From: Branchiostoma floridae
Lineage: Eukaryota > Chordata > Leptocardii > Amphioxiformes > Branchiostomatidae
DNA length: 64,000 nucleotides
Assembly: GCF_000003815.2 (NCBI RefSeq)
Contig: NC_049996.1
Coordinates: 8,703,310 to 8,767,309 of the forward strand
Direction: 5' to 3'
The translations under genes and the position numbers were made by a program. Under the pieces are notes generated by a model. That model searched no databases, had not been told where the DNA came from, and was given only the letters and a program-made list of their open reading frames with translations. Shown piece by piece: positions 54,401-64,000 of this stretch. Within the stretch, counting starts at the first letter, position 1; the number at the start of each line of letters is the position of its first letter.

Positions 54401-57400
54401 CATAAAATCTTTAAAAAGATACAGAAAGGGATTTTGGTTAAGTGTTACCGATCAACATATCCGCTAGCAACTCTGAACCTTTATGTTCTTACATTGCATG
54501 CAGGTAAGATGTAGCAGTAAATATATACTGTATGTGCCAAAGCTGTTGTAACATGGTGGCAGCGGTGGGATTGCCCGATACTGATAGCTACAGGCAAAAC
54601 GGTTCTATTTTCATAATAAGATGTTGTTAAACGTTTTGTTTTTGCAATCCTATAGTAGGATTCAAAACTATGTGTATGTGATCCATTAGCTAAAACAAGA
54701 GCTGATATAGATCAATAACCTAAAATGTAGCTAAACATGACATGTTTATTACTTGCAAAGATCGAATAGAACAACCTTTATCAATACATCACCACCCTAT
54801 GTCGTCACGTCGTCATGCAGACGAATTGCTGTCGCTTTCGAATAATCTCGAACTTTGCGACGACCATGTCAATCTTCACACGGTGCGTGTTGAAGGCGGA
54901 AACCCAACCCTAAATCGCCACAACTTCTTAACTAGTCATCACACCTCACCTCTTCAAGAAAAGGTCAACATAAATTGGTCTCATCAGTTTCCATTCCCAA
55001 AGGTTTGACAACAACAAATCAGTGGAATCATCGTATTTGTGGAGACCCTTCAATTCATCCATAAAGGCACCCAAATTGCGATGTGGTTTGCGATAAGTTA
55101 ACGCGACTACGCGACTTCGTATTAAAGATCTACGCATGTAGGGGGTCCAGTCTAAAGGATGAATTAAGCTATTCCACGACAAGCATGAACTTAACTATTC
55201 CTAGAGAAGTAGGGGTGTAAGACTAGTGGTATTTTTGTTCAGATCATGTTGTGCGATCATTTTAGCTACCGTATCAGCATAATTGAATCTTTCTATTTGC
55301 AATCTGCCCTGGGGCTAATAATTGCAAGACAACAAACCGATACAATAACATGATCTAGTCTATAGATTTACCTGGCGTTTCTATATACATTTTTGGGTTT
55401 GACATCTTTGGGGGCAGCTTTTCATGAATAGTCCAAGTTTTTATGATAAATGAGATTTTGGTCAAGAAATGTAGCTTGTTAGTTTTTCTAGATGATGAAA
55501 CCTTGAGTAAATTGTTGGCATTACAAATAAAATGTATATCATGAACAAAACCCGTCTTCAGTGAATCCAAACGTTTTTCATGAGTAGCCCACGTTTTAAT
55601 GATAACTGGGTTTTGAGATTTCAGTAAAGAAATGTAGCTTTTTATGTTTTCTATATGATGAAACCTTGGGTAGATTGTGGGCATTGCAAATACAAATACA
55701 ATGTATATCACGAACGAAAGACATCTACAGTGAATTCAAACGTTTTCATGAGAAGCCCACGTTTTTAATGATAACTGGGTTTTGAGATTGTAGATTTTTA
55801 GGTTTTCTAGATGTTTAAACCTTGGGTAAATTGTGGGCATCACAAATAAAATGTACATGTATATCACGAACAAACCCCGTCTACAGTGAATCCAAACGTC
55901 GACGCAAAGGTGACAAAGGTCAGGCCAGCACCAGACAAGGCAATTGTCCTTTTGAGAGGAGAAATAATCCCACGTTTATTTCTGGAACCCAGTGTGACGA
56001 CAGGAGACGGAGATACCATCGCTCTATCTTAAGCCGTGTGATTAAGGCGGGCTCGTATCGCCATATCGTCAGGGAAACTGCCGCAGAGATAGGCCCAGGT
56101 AGACAACAAACAAGCAAACAAACAAACAAACAAGAAACACAAGTGCAGTATGCTTAGTGCCACATCATTAACCCTTTTTTCAAAATCAAAAAAAGAACCT
56201 CAGTTTTTGTGTGGTAGAACTTTGCTGGCTCCCGACCGACAAAACAATATGGCAGCTCTGTCATCTAGATGTCAAAATTTGGCAAGTTATGTCATTTGCT
56301 TCTCCATAGCCAGAACATATGATTTTACTCTGAAGTTATTTTTCTGTAAACTTTTAGAAAAAAAAAAGAATATCGTAAAGCTATTTCTCCTCTAAATTTT
56401 AGAATGATAAAGAAAAGAACAAAGAGGCGTGGCGAAACTCCTTCCACGGCAGTGACATCATAGCACTGATTTCACCCCCAGATCAAGATCTACCTTTCTA
56501 AGCAAACTCAATTCCATGGCAAACTCCCTTTCTCAGCATAATAGAGAAACTAGCCAAACTGCCTAAATAAAATCCAGTCCCGCTGAAAGTCTTCGAATTA
56601 AGGAGACTACATTCGTCACTTCAACCCTGTCGAATTGACGAATCAATCTTCATTACGTCTCATCATGGCAGGAACATTTATGCCATAATTTTACCGTTAA
56701 GTTGTTTGTCCTTCAAATTGTAGAAAAAGATGATAGAGATACCCAGAACCCTGGACCATATAGCTTTACCGACACGTTTAAACCTGTCCGCAGTGACGAA
56801 TCAATCTTCATTATGTCTCATCATGAACCGCTCCTTATCACCTGGCCTGTTCCGGTCTTTGTTTCCCCACTATCACCGGGCGGATGTGGGTGGGGAGGGG
56901 GGCACAGTCATGCCCCCGGGACACAGAAAAAAAGCACCAATAACAGTAATCTGCTGGTGTCATATAAAGAGTTTGGCTGACCAAGGAGTGTTCTGAGCCT
57001 GAAACAAGGAGGAGTATTTCTATTCAACATCGTAAAAGCATTAGCACCCCGAATCTTCTTATTGTATTCAGTATGGCCACGGAGAGGGGCAGTAACACCA
57101 TTAATGAATAGAAATGCTGCTCCCTGTTTCAGTGACAGCAGATCCCCGGTGGCTCAGAACACTCCTTGGCCAGCTAAACTCCGGTAGATCTGCCTGGAGA
57201 TTACAGTAACAGATCCATCAAACCTAGCCACTCTACCTGTCATATCGTACACCTGTTTCATCATCAAACAAAGACCTTTAAGTTGTGATGTGGTTAACAA
57301 TAAGTAAAGGCAAGATGAGGACGTCTACAGTCTTATCTTAAAAGGAGCGACTCATTGAGTTCAGATTAAGGTTTTCTGGCTGACATTTCCGTTTTGGGTG

Positions 57401-59146
57401 CTGCTCCTCGATAACAACGATTCTGCATCAGACGTGGACATCTCTAGGTGTAGTCTGTCTTCGTTGTTGCGCTTTGGTGTTAAACATTTCGGTCGTAAGA
57501 ATTTTGGTTCGCACAAAGATTATTGGTCACCCTGACTTTTTACAAAACCTGACACCATTATTTTAAAAAAAGAAAAGAAATTCCCTTGATTTGCCAAGAA
57601 CACCGGTTGAATTTATGAACTGAAGAAGCCAAGAATGGGAAGCAGAACCATAAACATATATAAGACCTGGAATTATTATAAATCTCTCTAATGAAATTTT
57701 AACGCCTCAAAGAAAATAGGCATCTAAACAGACCCGCACATTTGATGAGATGCCTCTTGTTTGGAAATGACGGAAAATCTAAGTAATTATAACTGAATGC
57801 CTAGCCTACGAATGACATACCTGTAGTTGTGTGTGTAGCCTTTGAAAAATCTTGTCATAAGACATGCCTGTTAGATATTTTTTCTCAAATTGCCTTTTTA
57901 AGTTTATATACGAGAACTCGAAGGATTGTTCTAGCTAGGGTGATTTGGGGAGAGTTAAGGAACGTAGGACCTGGTTGAGGTTTTCACTCTGGATTGCCAA
58001 TTAAGAGCTGGGCATGTGTTCTTGTGTTAGGTCTTTCAGCAGGACCTTAAGGAGTCTTAGGCTTGCCAAATAATTAGCATACTCGCGTCATCATGGGGCC
58101 ACAAGTGTTGACAAGCCGTGCTAATTGTTGAACCGCAGAATGACCGAATAGATGAATGGATGGACAGAAAGATTAATGTATCTCCTAGTTCACATTCTTT
58201 CCCATGCTCACATTTTGTCGTTTCACCTGTTAGTCCTGACAATATGTAGTCTCTTTCAAGTCTTTGGTATGACCCAGCCTGGGTTTAAACCTACATCTCT
58301 ACTTTCTCTGCTTAGCAGACCAGCACTGAAAAAGGGTGTAGCAATTGAACACACAATGAACTGTAGTGGCTGCAATACTGTGTGGCCCAAGGGATATAGA
58401 ATGGAGATAGGCACCGCCCTATACATCGAGGCTGTGGAAAGGGTTTTAAATATGTCTAACCGTTGGTTTCAGCACTAACACTTCCCGAAAGAGTGTAGCA
58501 ATCGGACACACCGTGGACTGTAGTGGTTGTAAAAGTGTGTGGCCCAAGGGCTATAGAAATGGAGATAGGCGCCGCCCTAGACCCCGAAGGGTTTAACGTC
58601 TAACCGTTGGTTTCAGCACTAACACCTCCTACTCACCTCCTAACAAAGTATATTTATTTAAAGAAGTCTGTTACATATCAGGTGGTGCGGTCCCGAGTGA
58701 AGACGACGTGCAAGTGCCATGGCGTGTCGGGGTCCTGCAGCGTGCAGACCTGCTGGAGACAACTGGCACCCTTCCACGAGATCGGAGACGTCTTAAAGAA
58801 CAAGTACGAGAAGGCCATGAAGGTGGTGAGCATGACCAACGGCGCGGGGGAGAGAGCGCAGCTCATGAACGAACCCGTCGGGAACGAGGCGCCCAAAGGC
58901 CCGAAGAACAACGACATGGTGTTCGTCGACGACTCTCCGAGCTACTGCAAAAAGGGGAAATATTCGTACGGCACTAGAGGCCGAATCTGTGACAAGGAGA
59001 AGAACTGCGACAGTATCTGTTGTGGAAGGGGACACAACACACAAAGTCTCGTCATCAAGAGACCCTGTCAGTGCCAGGTCAAATGGTGTTGTTATGTCGA
59101 GTGCAAAGAATGCAACACGAGAGAAAATATCTACATGTGTAAATAA
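45335..59146 (+). CDS. WNT9: Wnt9, secreted lipid-modified signalling protein
   Basis: Exons 45335-45414, 45588-45838, 48802-49073 and 58682-59146; 1068 nt, 355 aa, GT-AG introns with agreeing phases. Residues 1 to about 22 are a signal peptide; then the Wnt fold with its Cys framework. The assignment to Wnt9 rests on [51 protein letters not shown] and [20 protein letters not shown], which match vertebrate WNT9A/B rather than other subfamilies. NCT after ERW is a conserved N-glycosylation site. Ser217 in [10 protein letters not shown] is the expected palmitoleoylation site (Porcupine substrate). The C-terminal Cys-rich block with CCGRGHNTQ and [16 protein letters not shown] is complete, so the gene looks intact. 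Wnt9 acts extracellularly through Frizzled/LRP receptors. Intron 3 is 9.6 kb. The splice junctions of exon 3 are embedded in tandem repeats (see findings). Confidence 0.97.
45588..45838 (+). CDS. WNT9: Wnt9 exon 2
   Basis: After ttacag, before gtaagt; phase 2 in, phase 1 out. Encodes [13 protein letters not shown], the [19 protein letters not shown] region, and [11 protein letters not shown] with the conserved glycosylation site. Confidence 0.97.
45839..48313. other. Wnt9 intron 2 before the minisatellite
   Basis: No exon seen. A short acaac/acac microsatellite follows the exon 2 donor (45850-45882). The rest is AT-rich single-copy-looking sequence. Confidence 0.5.
48314..48801 (+). repeat. 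31-bp minisatellite, 16 units, abutting Wnt9 exon 3
   Basis: Units start at 48314, 48345, 48376, 48409, 48440, 48471, 48502, 48533, 48564, 48595, 48626, 48657, 48679, 48710, 48741 and 48771; exon 3 starts at 48802, in register. Period 31 (one unit of 22, one of 33, one of 30). Two subtypes alternate: ggttcaaagaaacagttttc and g(c/t)ttcaaagaaagtgttttc, giving a 62-bp dimer. Each unit ends with AG, mostly tttacag or ttttcag. Confidence 0.95.
48802..49073 (+). CDS. WNT9: Wnt9 exon 3, flanked by junction-spanning repeats
   Basis: After ttttcag, before gtgagt; phase 1 in, phase 0 out. Encodes [20 protein letters not shown], the RCTCDE and [15 protein letters not shown] blocks and ends NTNLGIR. The exon is GC-rich in the middle; its first and last about 20 nt also belong to tandem repeats on each side. 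Confidence 0.97.
49053..49545 (+). repeat. Tandem copies of the Wnt9 exon 3 donor region
   Basis: caacctgggaatccgagtga then gtaccatagtagaacc occurs at the true donor (GT at 49074) and again with GT at 49200 and 49393, with a degenerate copy at 49508 and a copy lacking the exon part at about 49270. The first two are about 126 bp apart and differ by one base over about 69. Confidence 0.93.
51211..51625. repeat. Tandem duplication, period 210 bp
   Basis: aattctttt/atgtc then tagtcactttcgaacgtctg at 51211 and 51421; both continue gtagatagcgacttata, gaagtacta and aaaacgtaggtac. Confidence 0.85.
52397..52694. repeat. Recent tandem duplication, period 147 bp
   Basis: gtacgggcacatg at 52397 and 52544; the copies differ at about six positions over 147 bp. 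This is the least diverged repeat of its size in the window. Confidence 0.92.
55430..55910. repeat. Tandem repeat, three copies of about 150-170 bp
   Basis: ttcatga at 55431, 55577 and 55744 starts units containing cccacgttt, atgataactgggttttgaga, gatgaaaccttg and atgtatatca. Confidence 0.85.
56976..57185. mobile_element. Inverted-repeat element, about 210 bp
   Basis: ggctgaccaaggagtgttct plus gagcc is matched in reverse by gctggccaaggagtgttctg plus agcc. A second paired block (tgaaacaaggaggagtattt / tgaaacagggagcagcattt) follows, with an extra 17 bases on the right arm. Confidence 0.75.
58337..58622. repeat. Tandem duplication, period 157 bp, close to the Wnt9 exon 4 acceptor
   Basis: tgtagcaattgaacacac (58337) and tgtagcaatcggacacac (58494) start units that share gtgtggcccaaggg, tggagataggc, ccgcccta and ctaaccgttggtttcagcac. 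The second ends about 60 bp before exon 4. Confidence 0.88.
58682..59146 (+). CDS. WNT9: Wnt9 exon 4, palmitoylation site and C-terminal Cys domain
   Basis: After tatcag. Starts [20 protein letters not shown], continues [13 protein letters not shown] and ends in [14 protein letters not shown] and TAA. The residue following LGIR in the family is V, agreeing with this junction and not with the downstream donors. Confidence 0.97.
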   Translation: MVRSRVKTTCKCHGVSGSCSVQTCWRQLAPFHEIGDVLKNKYEKAMKVVSMTNGAGERAQLMNEPVGNEAPKGPKNNDMVFVDDSPSYCKKGKYSYGTRGRICDKEKNCDSICCGRGHNTQSLVIKRPCQCQVKWCCYVECKECNTRENIYMCK

Positions 59147-60902
59147 CCCTTCATATAATGCTTTACCGATAGTTTCCATCTCTATATGTCTCTGTTATTG
59201 AAGCTCCGATCTATGTACTCTCCAAGCAGAGGTTCGGCTTCAGGTGTTTTTTTTTTTTGTTTTTATTACATTTTTTGGCACTTTTCTCCATGTCCACCGT
59301 CTTCGTCGTTTGGCCGGCTGGCATAAAGAAAATGATGCAAAATAGAAAGCCTCACAAAAACGCCTAAAACACGTGAAAAAAAAACAGTCGGAGTCGAACC
59401 TCTACTTGGAGAGTAGGATCTATGTATTATTGTCACCCGTTTCCTGTACATATACTTTTCAAACAAGAATGTGTAACTGTTGTATACATATTCCAGAAAG
59501 GTTGAACTAAGATGAAAGTAATAGTGTAGAAAAATGTTGTTTTGAATGTTTGGCTTCCCGTGAGGAAGATGTTGAAGACGTATTTATTTATCAGGAGGAA
59601 AATTGTGTTGTGTAAATGTGGAACGTTCTGTACTGTCCAGGGGAAGAGTCTTTTTACAATGAATGCCATGAAAAAACAGCTTTTATAAAGTGCAAATAAG
59701 ACACATGGAAAGTTGGAATAGCGCTATGAGTTTTTGTTGAGTATACCTACACCCAAACGATAACTGAGTGCAGCTTGCCGCCATGCAGAAAAAAAATATA
59801 GCTATGCTCTCTCGTTTTGTTTTGAATTATTTTGTAAAAAAAATTTGCGTTGCATACTCTTAACGATGTTGTAAAAATGTATGTATAGCTTGTATTGGCT
59901 GCGCGACGGTTTGATTTGGATATACGAAGAAAAGAAAGGCTTTAGAAAAATAACGATTTGGATGATACGACCATTTTCACAATTTTGTACATAATTACTA
60001 ATTGTGACGTCATGTCCCTATGGGACAGCCATTTTGTGACGACTATTATGGGATGGCAACGTTGTGCGCAGACGCAAAAACATTGCGCCTGCGCACTGGG
60101 TAGATGTGAAAATTCCGATAGAAAAAAAGACTAGGAGACACGATCGAGCCGTTTGATGGTTTGGGATATCATTTAGTATATAGAAAAGCACTTACAATCG
60201 TTTGTTACTGTCACAAACGTGTTAACATACAGCAGTAGATCACCATGTATATACATTTGTGTAGTTACAGCATCAGTAATGTGGTGATGGGACGCCATTC
60301 AATGCGAAACGGTCTACGTAACAACTACATTATCTCGCCCATATGTCTTAATATTGATTCTTTTAGCGACCAAACTTGTCGACAACGCAGCTCCCAGTTC
60401 TGGACTTAAACAAAAAGTTCCCATCCGTCTTGTTAACCCAAAAGGCAGGGGACAGAAAACGAAGCATTCACCCAGCAAGGAAGGTAATATAAGGAACTTA
60501 ACGCGCGTTTTCAAGTAGATGTAAAGCGGGAAGAAATTTGTCAAGTGTTAGAAATATTAACATGAATGCCCTTAAAGATTTTGGGAGTGTGGGCATAGTT
60601 AAGGTAAGTCAATGGGTTACAAAAGTGGATATAAAGGTATGAACATAGATTAGAAGGGGACAGGAAAACTTTCCAACCCCGCTTTATATTGGAAATAGCC
60701 CTCACAGCTGTTGTTATATTGGTCAATGCTTTGTTCCCTAAAAAGGGCATCCCCCAAAGGCTACAATTGATAGGCGTGCAATTCTTTAAAAGAATCCGTG
60801 TTTTCCTCTGTTGCTGTTTTAATTTATTTCATGGCCGAGTCGGAGCACTTTTCTTGGTGAGAGGGGCCGCATTTTCTCAGATGAACTGAAGAATGTAATA
60901 AA
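59147..60902 (+). other. WNT9: Presumed Wnt9 3'UTR and downstream region
   Basis: No open frame of note. An AATAAA at 60897-60902 is the clearest poly(A) candidate, which would give a 1.75-kb 3'UTR. Earlier near-matches exist, so the true end may be nearer. Confidence 0.4.
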
Positions 60903-60989
60903 GGCATTCCTTCTCTTTTTATACCAAGGTCTGGATCTATTTCATGTTATATATCATGATATATGTAAGTAGTGAGAACATAAATATCT

Positions 60990-61120
60990 GCATATAGACA
61001 TACACACACGTACACACACAAATGCACATACGCACACACACACATACGCGCACACACACACACACACAAAGAGACATATATACACTGTTCCGCGGCACAC
61101 ACATGCGCACGCATAAACGC
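60990..61120. repeat. (CA)n-rich microsatellite
   Basis: acacacac tracts interrupted by ACG and ATA. Minus-strand Cys/Val-rich frames across it are artefacts. Confidence 0.9.
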
Positions 61121-61572
61121 ATACATATACAGAAGTGAAAAACAGAAAAAACTGCAAACATTATCACAGTCTTTGAAAGTATAATCATTGCTAAGGTTTG
61201 GTATAGTAAATTATATCATATTGCTTACAAAAACATCTAAGTTAGTGGCCAGGTGGTATCTTGCGTTAGAAATTTCTGAATTATATCAAAGTAACACCCG
61301 TGTCGAAATGCCTGTCTTGTTTAGGGCTTCGTGTCCAACATGTAACACTATTGCTCACTCTTGCTTGTCGACTAAGTATTAAGTGATCTTTAAGTAAGGA
61401 CACTATTTTACAACATATGCAAAGAAACAGCTCCGTAGCGCGGGGATTCTATGAAATTCGGGACACACCTATGTGCCTGTGACCGCGTTCGTCGAAAAAG
61501 TGCGGGCTTTTCCTCGTGACGTCATATTCAAACGACAATGGTGAAAAAAAGGACATGTAGACGTTTGTATCT

Positions 61573-61672
61573 NNNNNNNNNNNNNNNNNNNNNNNNNNNN
61601 NNNNNNNNNNNNNNNNNNNNNNNNNNNNNNNNNNNNNNNNNNNNNNNNNNNNNNNNNNNNNNNNNNNNNNNN
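61573..61672. other. Assembly gap, 100 N
   Basis: Exactly 100 N, the usual placeholder for a gap of unknown size. Confidence 0.99.
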
Positions 61673-61685
61673 AGTGTTGCTAAAG

Positions 61686-61919
61686 GTGGTGTCTCACTGC
61701 ACTTGGGGCACCGGTGCGGCACTGCGGGGTTCGAAAGATTGCTCAACGAATTTCCGAGATTACTGAACAAATTTTCTTACATTTTGTGTATTTTGTTGTC
61801 TTCTAAGTCATACTTTTACGTATTACGCAATATCTAGATTATCTTATAATAACACAATATGCCGCAGTGAACGAACCTCGCAGTGCCGCACCGGTGCATC
61901 AAGTGCAGTGAGATACCAC
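61686..61919. mobile_element. Inverted-repeat element next to the gap
   Basis: gtggtgtctcactgcacttg and (reversed) gtggtatctcactgcacttg, continuing gcaccggtgcggcactgcg in both arms; about 50 bp of inverted repeat around an AT core. Non-coding. Confidence 0.8.
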
Positions 61920-64000
61920 AGGAAGTGTTGATCACTATGGGAGGTTGTGGCGCTCTTCGCTCTGTCGCCTCCTGTCTTAAGACACAGGTAATCAGTGAGG
62001 AAGTTATTGGTCACTCTACACCAGGTGTGTTGTTTGAAGGTGAAGTTTAGGGAAGTGCGCTTTGTGGTGAAGACCCCCTTAAGCGTTGTCATTCTCTAAC
62101 AACAGCACAAGGAAACAATATCGCTCACAGTTTACGATCTAGATGGTTTCCAATGACCATTCGATTACTGAACCAATTAAGGAGCTGTATACTAAAGGTT
62201 ATGACCAAGAACGTGTTTGCGAAAAGAGATAGTTGCATCGTAATTAAGTTCGTAAAAGGTTATGTCTCTAGCGTGACGTCAAAGTTATATATCAGTCATG
62301 ATGAAATATATATCAATCTACTTGTGCGCAAGAGACCGGAGTCAGCTAACAGATGTGCCCAGTGTATGTGGTAGAGACTGTCATTCTGGTATAGGACTGT
62401 TTAGCCATAGCCGATGCTGTAGGGCTAATATCAATCAGCCCTATACCATGGTCAATACTGACTGAAGAAGGCCATGTATAAGCAAGAAATCTACGACTGA
62501 TTTCGATCCTGGTCCCTCTTTGTGACAAATGGCTGCGGTTTATCAAAGATAGCCTCAGGCGGCGTCCTTCGGTCGTAAACTGTACTCTTCGACCATCTAA
62601 CTCTTCTGGTGTTTTTTCCTGTCTTATTTGGCTAATTTCTAATATTTTTCCAACGACCTATGGAGCCTGGTAGAGGCTAGATCAAATGAGTTCTCAAGGC
62701 TACCTTTCTATAAATAGATCGATTGTAGATTGACCGTAAGGTGATCAAATCGGATTTGTGACCCTTGATTTTATCATTGGAATATGACGCAAGATCCAAA
62801 AGTACGATTCCAAAGACAGATAAACATAACAAGCGTAGAATATCGTTTTTGTCTGTAAAATTCGTTGAGTGATTTGTGAAATTTAAGTCGCTCAGGTTTC
62901 ACTAATGGAAAGGGGTGTAAGGTCGCCATATGACATGCATACCAGGAATGTAATAACTTTATCTGTCGACCTCTATGGTATTTGCTTACCTTTGTGAAGG
63001 ACATTGTTTTCAATATGTTACGCAAAACCAAAACTACATTCTCCGCCAAACGTTTGAACAGAACAAGATGAATTGATACGTAAAACACAGACAGATTTGA
63101 CCATCTTATCTTGTATCGTTTTCTACTGACACAAAGGTTAACACAGGTATGAAAAAGCCACACGGTTTACCTCCCCTGTGTAGACATGTGATTACGACTG
63201 TCAAACTACGTCAGGATGATTGACAGGCAGGACGGACGACAAGCATGGTGCATCGATTTTTTGGGGCTAGTTAGCGCTTAAAATCCAATAGTTTACCGTG
63301 CGAACAAAGGCGACCCCGGGCGCAAATCCTTCGGCACATATTTGTCATTTTTTCTCGAATGCCTCACTTAGTCATTTGATAAGAATTATGATGACTCAAT
63401 CGATTGAGAGCAAAACATGTACAAACGCGTGGGGAAGAGTCAAGAAGGTACCAAGGTCGAAATGTTCGCTGGGCAGAAGCGGTGATGCCACTGAAAACAG
63501 CGCACCATGCGGATATATAGGAAACTGCATACCCATGAGCGTAAAGCTGTTGAGAGAAGTATAACATTGCAGCATTAGTTGTTTTACTTACATGGTTGCC
63601 CTTCCGATGTTGCTGGATGCTGAATTTCAGCAAAACGCCGACAATGTCGTAAGATTCCATGTGATTCCAGGGGAATTCTTCAATCCGAAGAAAATAAGGT
63701 TGGTATCCGAAGTGCGAGTAGTACCGATCCTACGAACAATCGCTACGTCGTCTTCAGTGCAACATCCAAATATCCACATGTACCATAGAACGATGCAGAA
63801 AGTGCTCCGTCTTTTCTAATCTGGAAATCACAAATGTTCACCATGAGATATCAAAAAGGTGTACTGTACAATGTGTGGGCGGAGTTTGGAAGATAAAAAA
63901 AAACTTTACAAAAGGCTCAACATTTGATTTCTACTTTTACAATACCTAAAGCCAAGGGCATATTTCCAAGTCAAGTTTAAGTCCAAGTCAAGTCTAAGGT
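61920..64000. other. Downstream region, no gene seen
   Basis: No recognisable exon. Contains a half-copy of the TAGCCTC MITE (about 62575-62679, ending ggagcctggtagaggcta) and a short aagtc-type repeat at the very end. Open frames at 62774-63163 (minus) and 63298-63564 (plus) have no motif. Confidence 0.5.

Larger units (their letters stand above)
49546..58335. other. Wnt9 intron 3, remainder
   Basis: No exon recognised. Holds several tandem duplications (listed) and a poorly preserved MITE. Short open frames (for example 50254-50523, 54041-54280) show no family resemblance. Confidence 0.5.

Noticed and set aside
58678-59179. Long frames in other phases and strands over Wnt9 exon 4
   Set aside because: Shadows of the GC-rich Wnt9 coding exon.
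60937-61188. Cys/Val-rich minus-strand frames
   Set aside because: Dinucleotide repeat artefact.

Overview
This is a eukaryotic (animal) genomic window with three multi-exon genes in about 64 kb, long repeat-filled introns, GT-AG splice sites and no bacterial-style operons. Gene content (a chordate-like Wnt9 and a CNPPD1 orthologue), intron layout and the abundance of short inverted-repeat elements and minisatellites suggest a cephalochordate (amphioxus, Branchiostoma). The organism is an inference; the three genes are read directly from spliced exons.

Layout. (1) 1-4280, plus strand: the 3' part of a laccase-like multicopper oxidase with nine exons in the window, ending in a short hydrophobic C-terminal tail. 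Its 5' part lies left of the window. (2) 7493-26401, minus strand: a complete CNPPD1 gene (cyclin Pas1/PHO80 domain-containing 1), nine exons, 454 codons, convergent with the oxidase. (3) 26402-45334: about 19 kb of intergenic DNA with no recognisable exon, but with a 1.07-kb TTA-flanked inverted-repeat transposon, nested TAGCCTC-type MITEs, a tRNA-derived SINE and several tandem duplications. (4) 45335-59146, plus strand: a complete Wnt9 gene, four exons, 355 codons, with a 3'UTR that may run to a poly(A) signal near 60900. (5) 60900-64000: repeats and a 100-N assembly gap at 61573-61672.

The genes do not form a pathway. CNPPD1 next to a Wnt gene is nevertheless meaningful: in human, CNPPD1 lies at 2q35 near WNT6 and WNT10A, so linkage to Wnt9 here fits descent from the ancestral Wnt9-Wnt1-Wnt6-Wnt10 cluster neighbourhood.

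The most unusual signal is at splice junctions. Wnt9 exon 3 is flanked on both sides by tandem repeats that contain the splice junction itself. Upstream are 16 units of about 31 bp, nearly all ending in an acceptor-like AG and starting with a degenerate copy of the first codons of exon 3. Downstream are copies of the last 21 nt of the exon plus the donor; the second donor would extend the reading frame by exactly 42 open codons. CNPPD1 exon 8 has the same kind of donor-spanning duplication. In all three cases about 20 nt of exon is included in the repeat unit.
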